Shown here: positions 4,466 through 5,295 of the stretch, in pieces
How positions within the stretch are numbered: position 1 is the stretch's first letter
How the letters are laid out: each line of letters begins with the position of its first letter
From: an uncultured Lachnobacterium sp.
GTDB taxonomy: Bacteria > Bacillota > Clostridia > Lachnospirales > Lachnospiraceae
Assembly: GCA_945971355.1 (NCBI GenBank)
Contig: CAMFPD010000157.1
Span: forward strand, 1 to 5,295
DNA length: 5,295 bases
Reading direction: 5' to 3'
The notes under the pieces: generated by a model
What the model was told of the DNA's origin: nothing
The model's input: the letters and a program-made list of their open reading frames with translations, nothing else
Databases searched by the model: none
Made by a program: the position numbers and the translations under genes

Positions 4466-5295
4466 ATGGCAAAGAAGAAGAAGGATACCGTTGAGTTCAG
4501 ATTTTATGAAATCCCACAGCAGGAAGCTGCACTTGTTTTATGTGGTGAAAGCTGGATAAGAGTATATGGGCACGATGAGTTTCATCTTCATTTTCATAAT
4601 TTGATGGAAATAGGTATCTGCAGGCAGGGACTTGGAGATATGTACATGGATGAGGAAGTTCTTAGATACAAAGATGGTGATATTACTCTGATTCCTGAGA
4701 ATTATCCTCATATAACAATAAGTGATGGGGAGGGAACCAATTACTGGGAGTACATATTTATTGATGTAAAATCAATTGTAGAAGAATTATTCCCAGGAAA
4801 TCCAGTATTTCAGGCAGAAGCGGTTTCATCTTTGACAAAACGTGCAATTATGACCAATGAAAGAGAGAATCCTGTGCTAAACAGTCATATTGATGGAGTA
4901 ATTCGCGAGTTTGTAAATAAAAATCCTTATTATCAGAAGGCTATTAAGCTACATATTGAAGCTATCATTATAGAACTTTTGAGGAGAGATGCTTCTTTGC
5001 CAACGGAAGGAGACTATCAGATTAAGGGAACAAATATGTCTCAGATAGCAGCAGCACTTGATTTTATCAACAAAAATTATAACCAACAGATGAAGGCTGC
5101 CCAGCTTGCAGAAATATGTAATATGAGTGAGACACATTTTAGAAGAATATTTGAATCATATATAAATATGTCGCCTATGGATTATGTGAACTTGATCAGA
5201 ATTCAAAAGGCATGTGAATTTATGAAGAAAACAAATGATTCTATGGATACCATTGCAAGTAAATGTGGATTTACTACAACCAGTACCTTTAATCG
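4466..5295 (+). CDS. AraC-family transcriptional regulator with cupin sensor domain (3' end cut off)
   Basis: The frame stays open from ATG 4466 to the window edge: 276 complete codons, ending inside the second DNA-binding helix-turn-helix. AAGGAG (4455-4460), five bases upstream, supports the start. Residues about 30-90 look like an AraC-type cupin: FHLHFHNLMEIGI (39-51), with H42, H44 and E48, then a glycine-rich turn and IPENYPHI (76-83) with H82. The DNA-binding domain starts near 197 with ALDFINKNY. Its first helix-turn-helix is AAQLAEICNMSETHFRRIF (211-229), followed by SPMDYVNLIRIQKA (236-249). The second begins MDTIASKCGFTTTSTFN (260-276). About 20-25 residues are probably missing. 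Regulators of this type usually sense a sugar or similar small molecule and act on adjacent genes. The cognate target could be the upstream operon, genes to the right, or both. Codon use is more AT-rich and less selective than in the 621-residue protein, as expected for low expression. Confidence 0.92.
   Translation, partial: MAKKKKDTVEFRFYEIPQQEAALVLCGESWIRVYGHDEFHLHFHNLMEIGICRQGLGDMYMDEEVLRYKDGDITLIPENYPHITISDGEGTNYWEYIFIDVKSIVEELFPGNPVFQAEAVSSLTKRAIMTNERENPVLNSHIDGVIREFVNKNPYYQKAIKLHIEAIIIELLRRDASLPTEGDYQIKGTNMSQIAAALDFINKNYNQQMKAAQLAEICNMSETHFRRIFESYINMSPMDYVNLIRIQKACEFMKKTNDSMDTIASKCGFTTTSTFN

Noticed and set aside
4949..5137. Reverse-strand 62-codon open frame
   Set aside because: It lies entirely antisense to the AraC DNA-binding domain, and its product has no recognisable feature.

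Overview
The window is AT-rich chromosomal DNA that reads like a low-GC Gram-positive anaerobe of the Clostridia, most likely Lachnospiraceae (Butyrivibrio, Pseudobutyrivibrio or Roseburia-like). The placement rests on base composition, AGGAG-type ribosome binding sites, and the styles of the RsmH-like and AraC proteins. It is an inference, because no marker gene or rRNA is present. All supported genes are on the + strand.

Left part (1-1903): a gene-free leader of about 310 bases with one possible weak promoter is followed by two closely spaced genes. The first encodes a 105-residue, three-helix membrane protein of unknown function. The second encodes a 378-residue divergent relative of the 16S rRNA methyltransferase RsmH (MraW), which stands outside the usual mraZ-ftsL-pbp cell-wall cluster and carries an N-terminal extension. 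A clear intrinsic terminator (1866-1903) closes this unit.

Middle part (1904-2354): a long regulatory intergenic region. Its right half holds a near-consensus sigma-A promoter (TTGACA, 17 bases, TATACT) and two identical 16-base sites with a TTGCGCAA palindrome, 128 bp apart. One site lies just past the predicted transcription start and the other lies upstream of the promoter. This is the layout of a sugar-responsive, LacI-family-repressed promoter. A 9-base direct repeat with a 22-bp period sits in the leader.

Right part (2355-5295): the promoter drives a 621-residue cytoplasmic protein of unknown function with a selective codon choice suggesting high expression. Overlapping its last 28 bases is a 72-residue protein with two CxxC pairs (a probable zinc ribbon). 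A hairpin terminator follows, and 14 bases after it starts an AraC-family regulator with a cupin sensor domain, cut off by the window edge. LacI-type operators, a cytoplasmic aromatic-rich protein and an AraC regulator together suggest a carbohydrate-responsive locus. The substrate and the biochemical role of the 621-residue protein cannot be read from the sequence. That protein, with its small zinc-ribbon partner, is the best candidate here for something undescribed.
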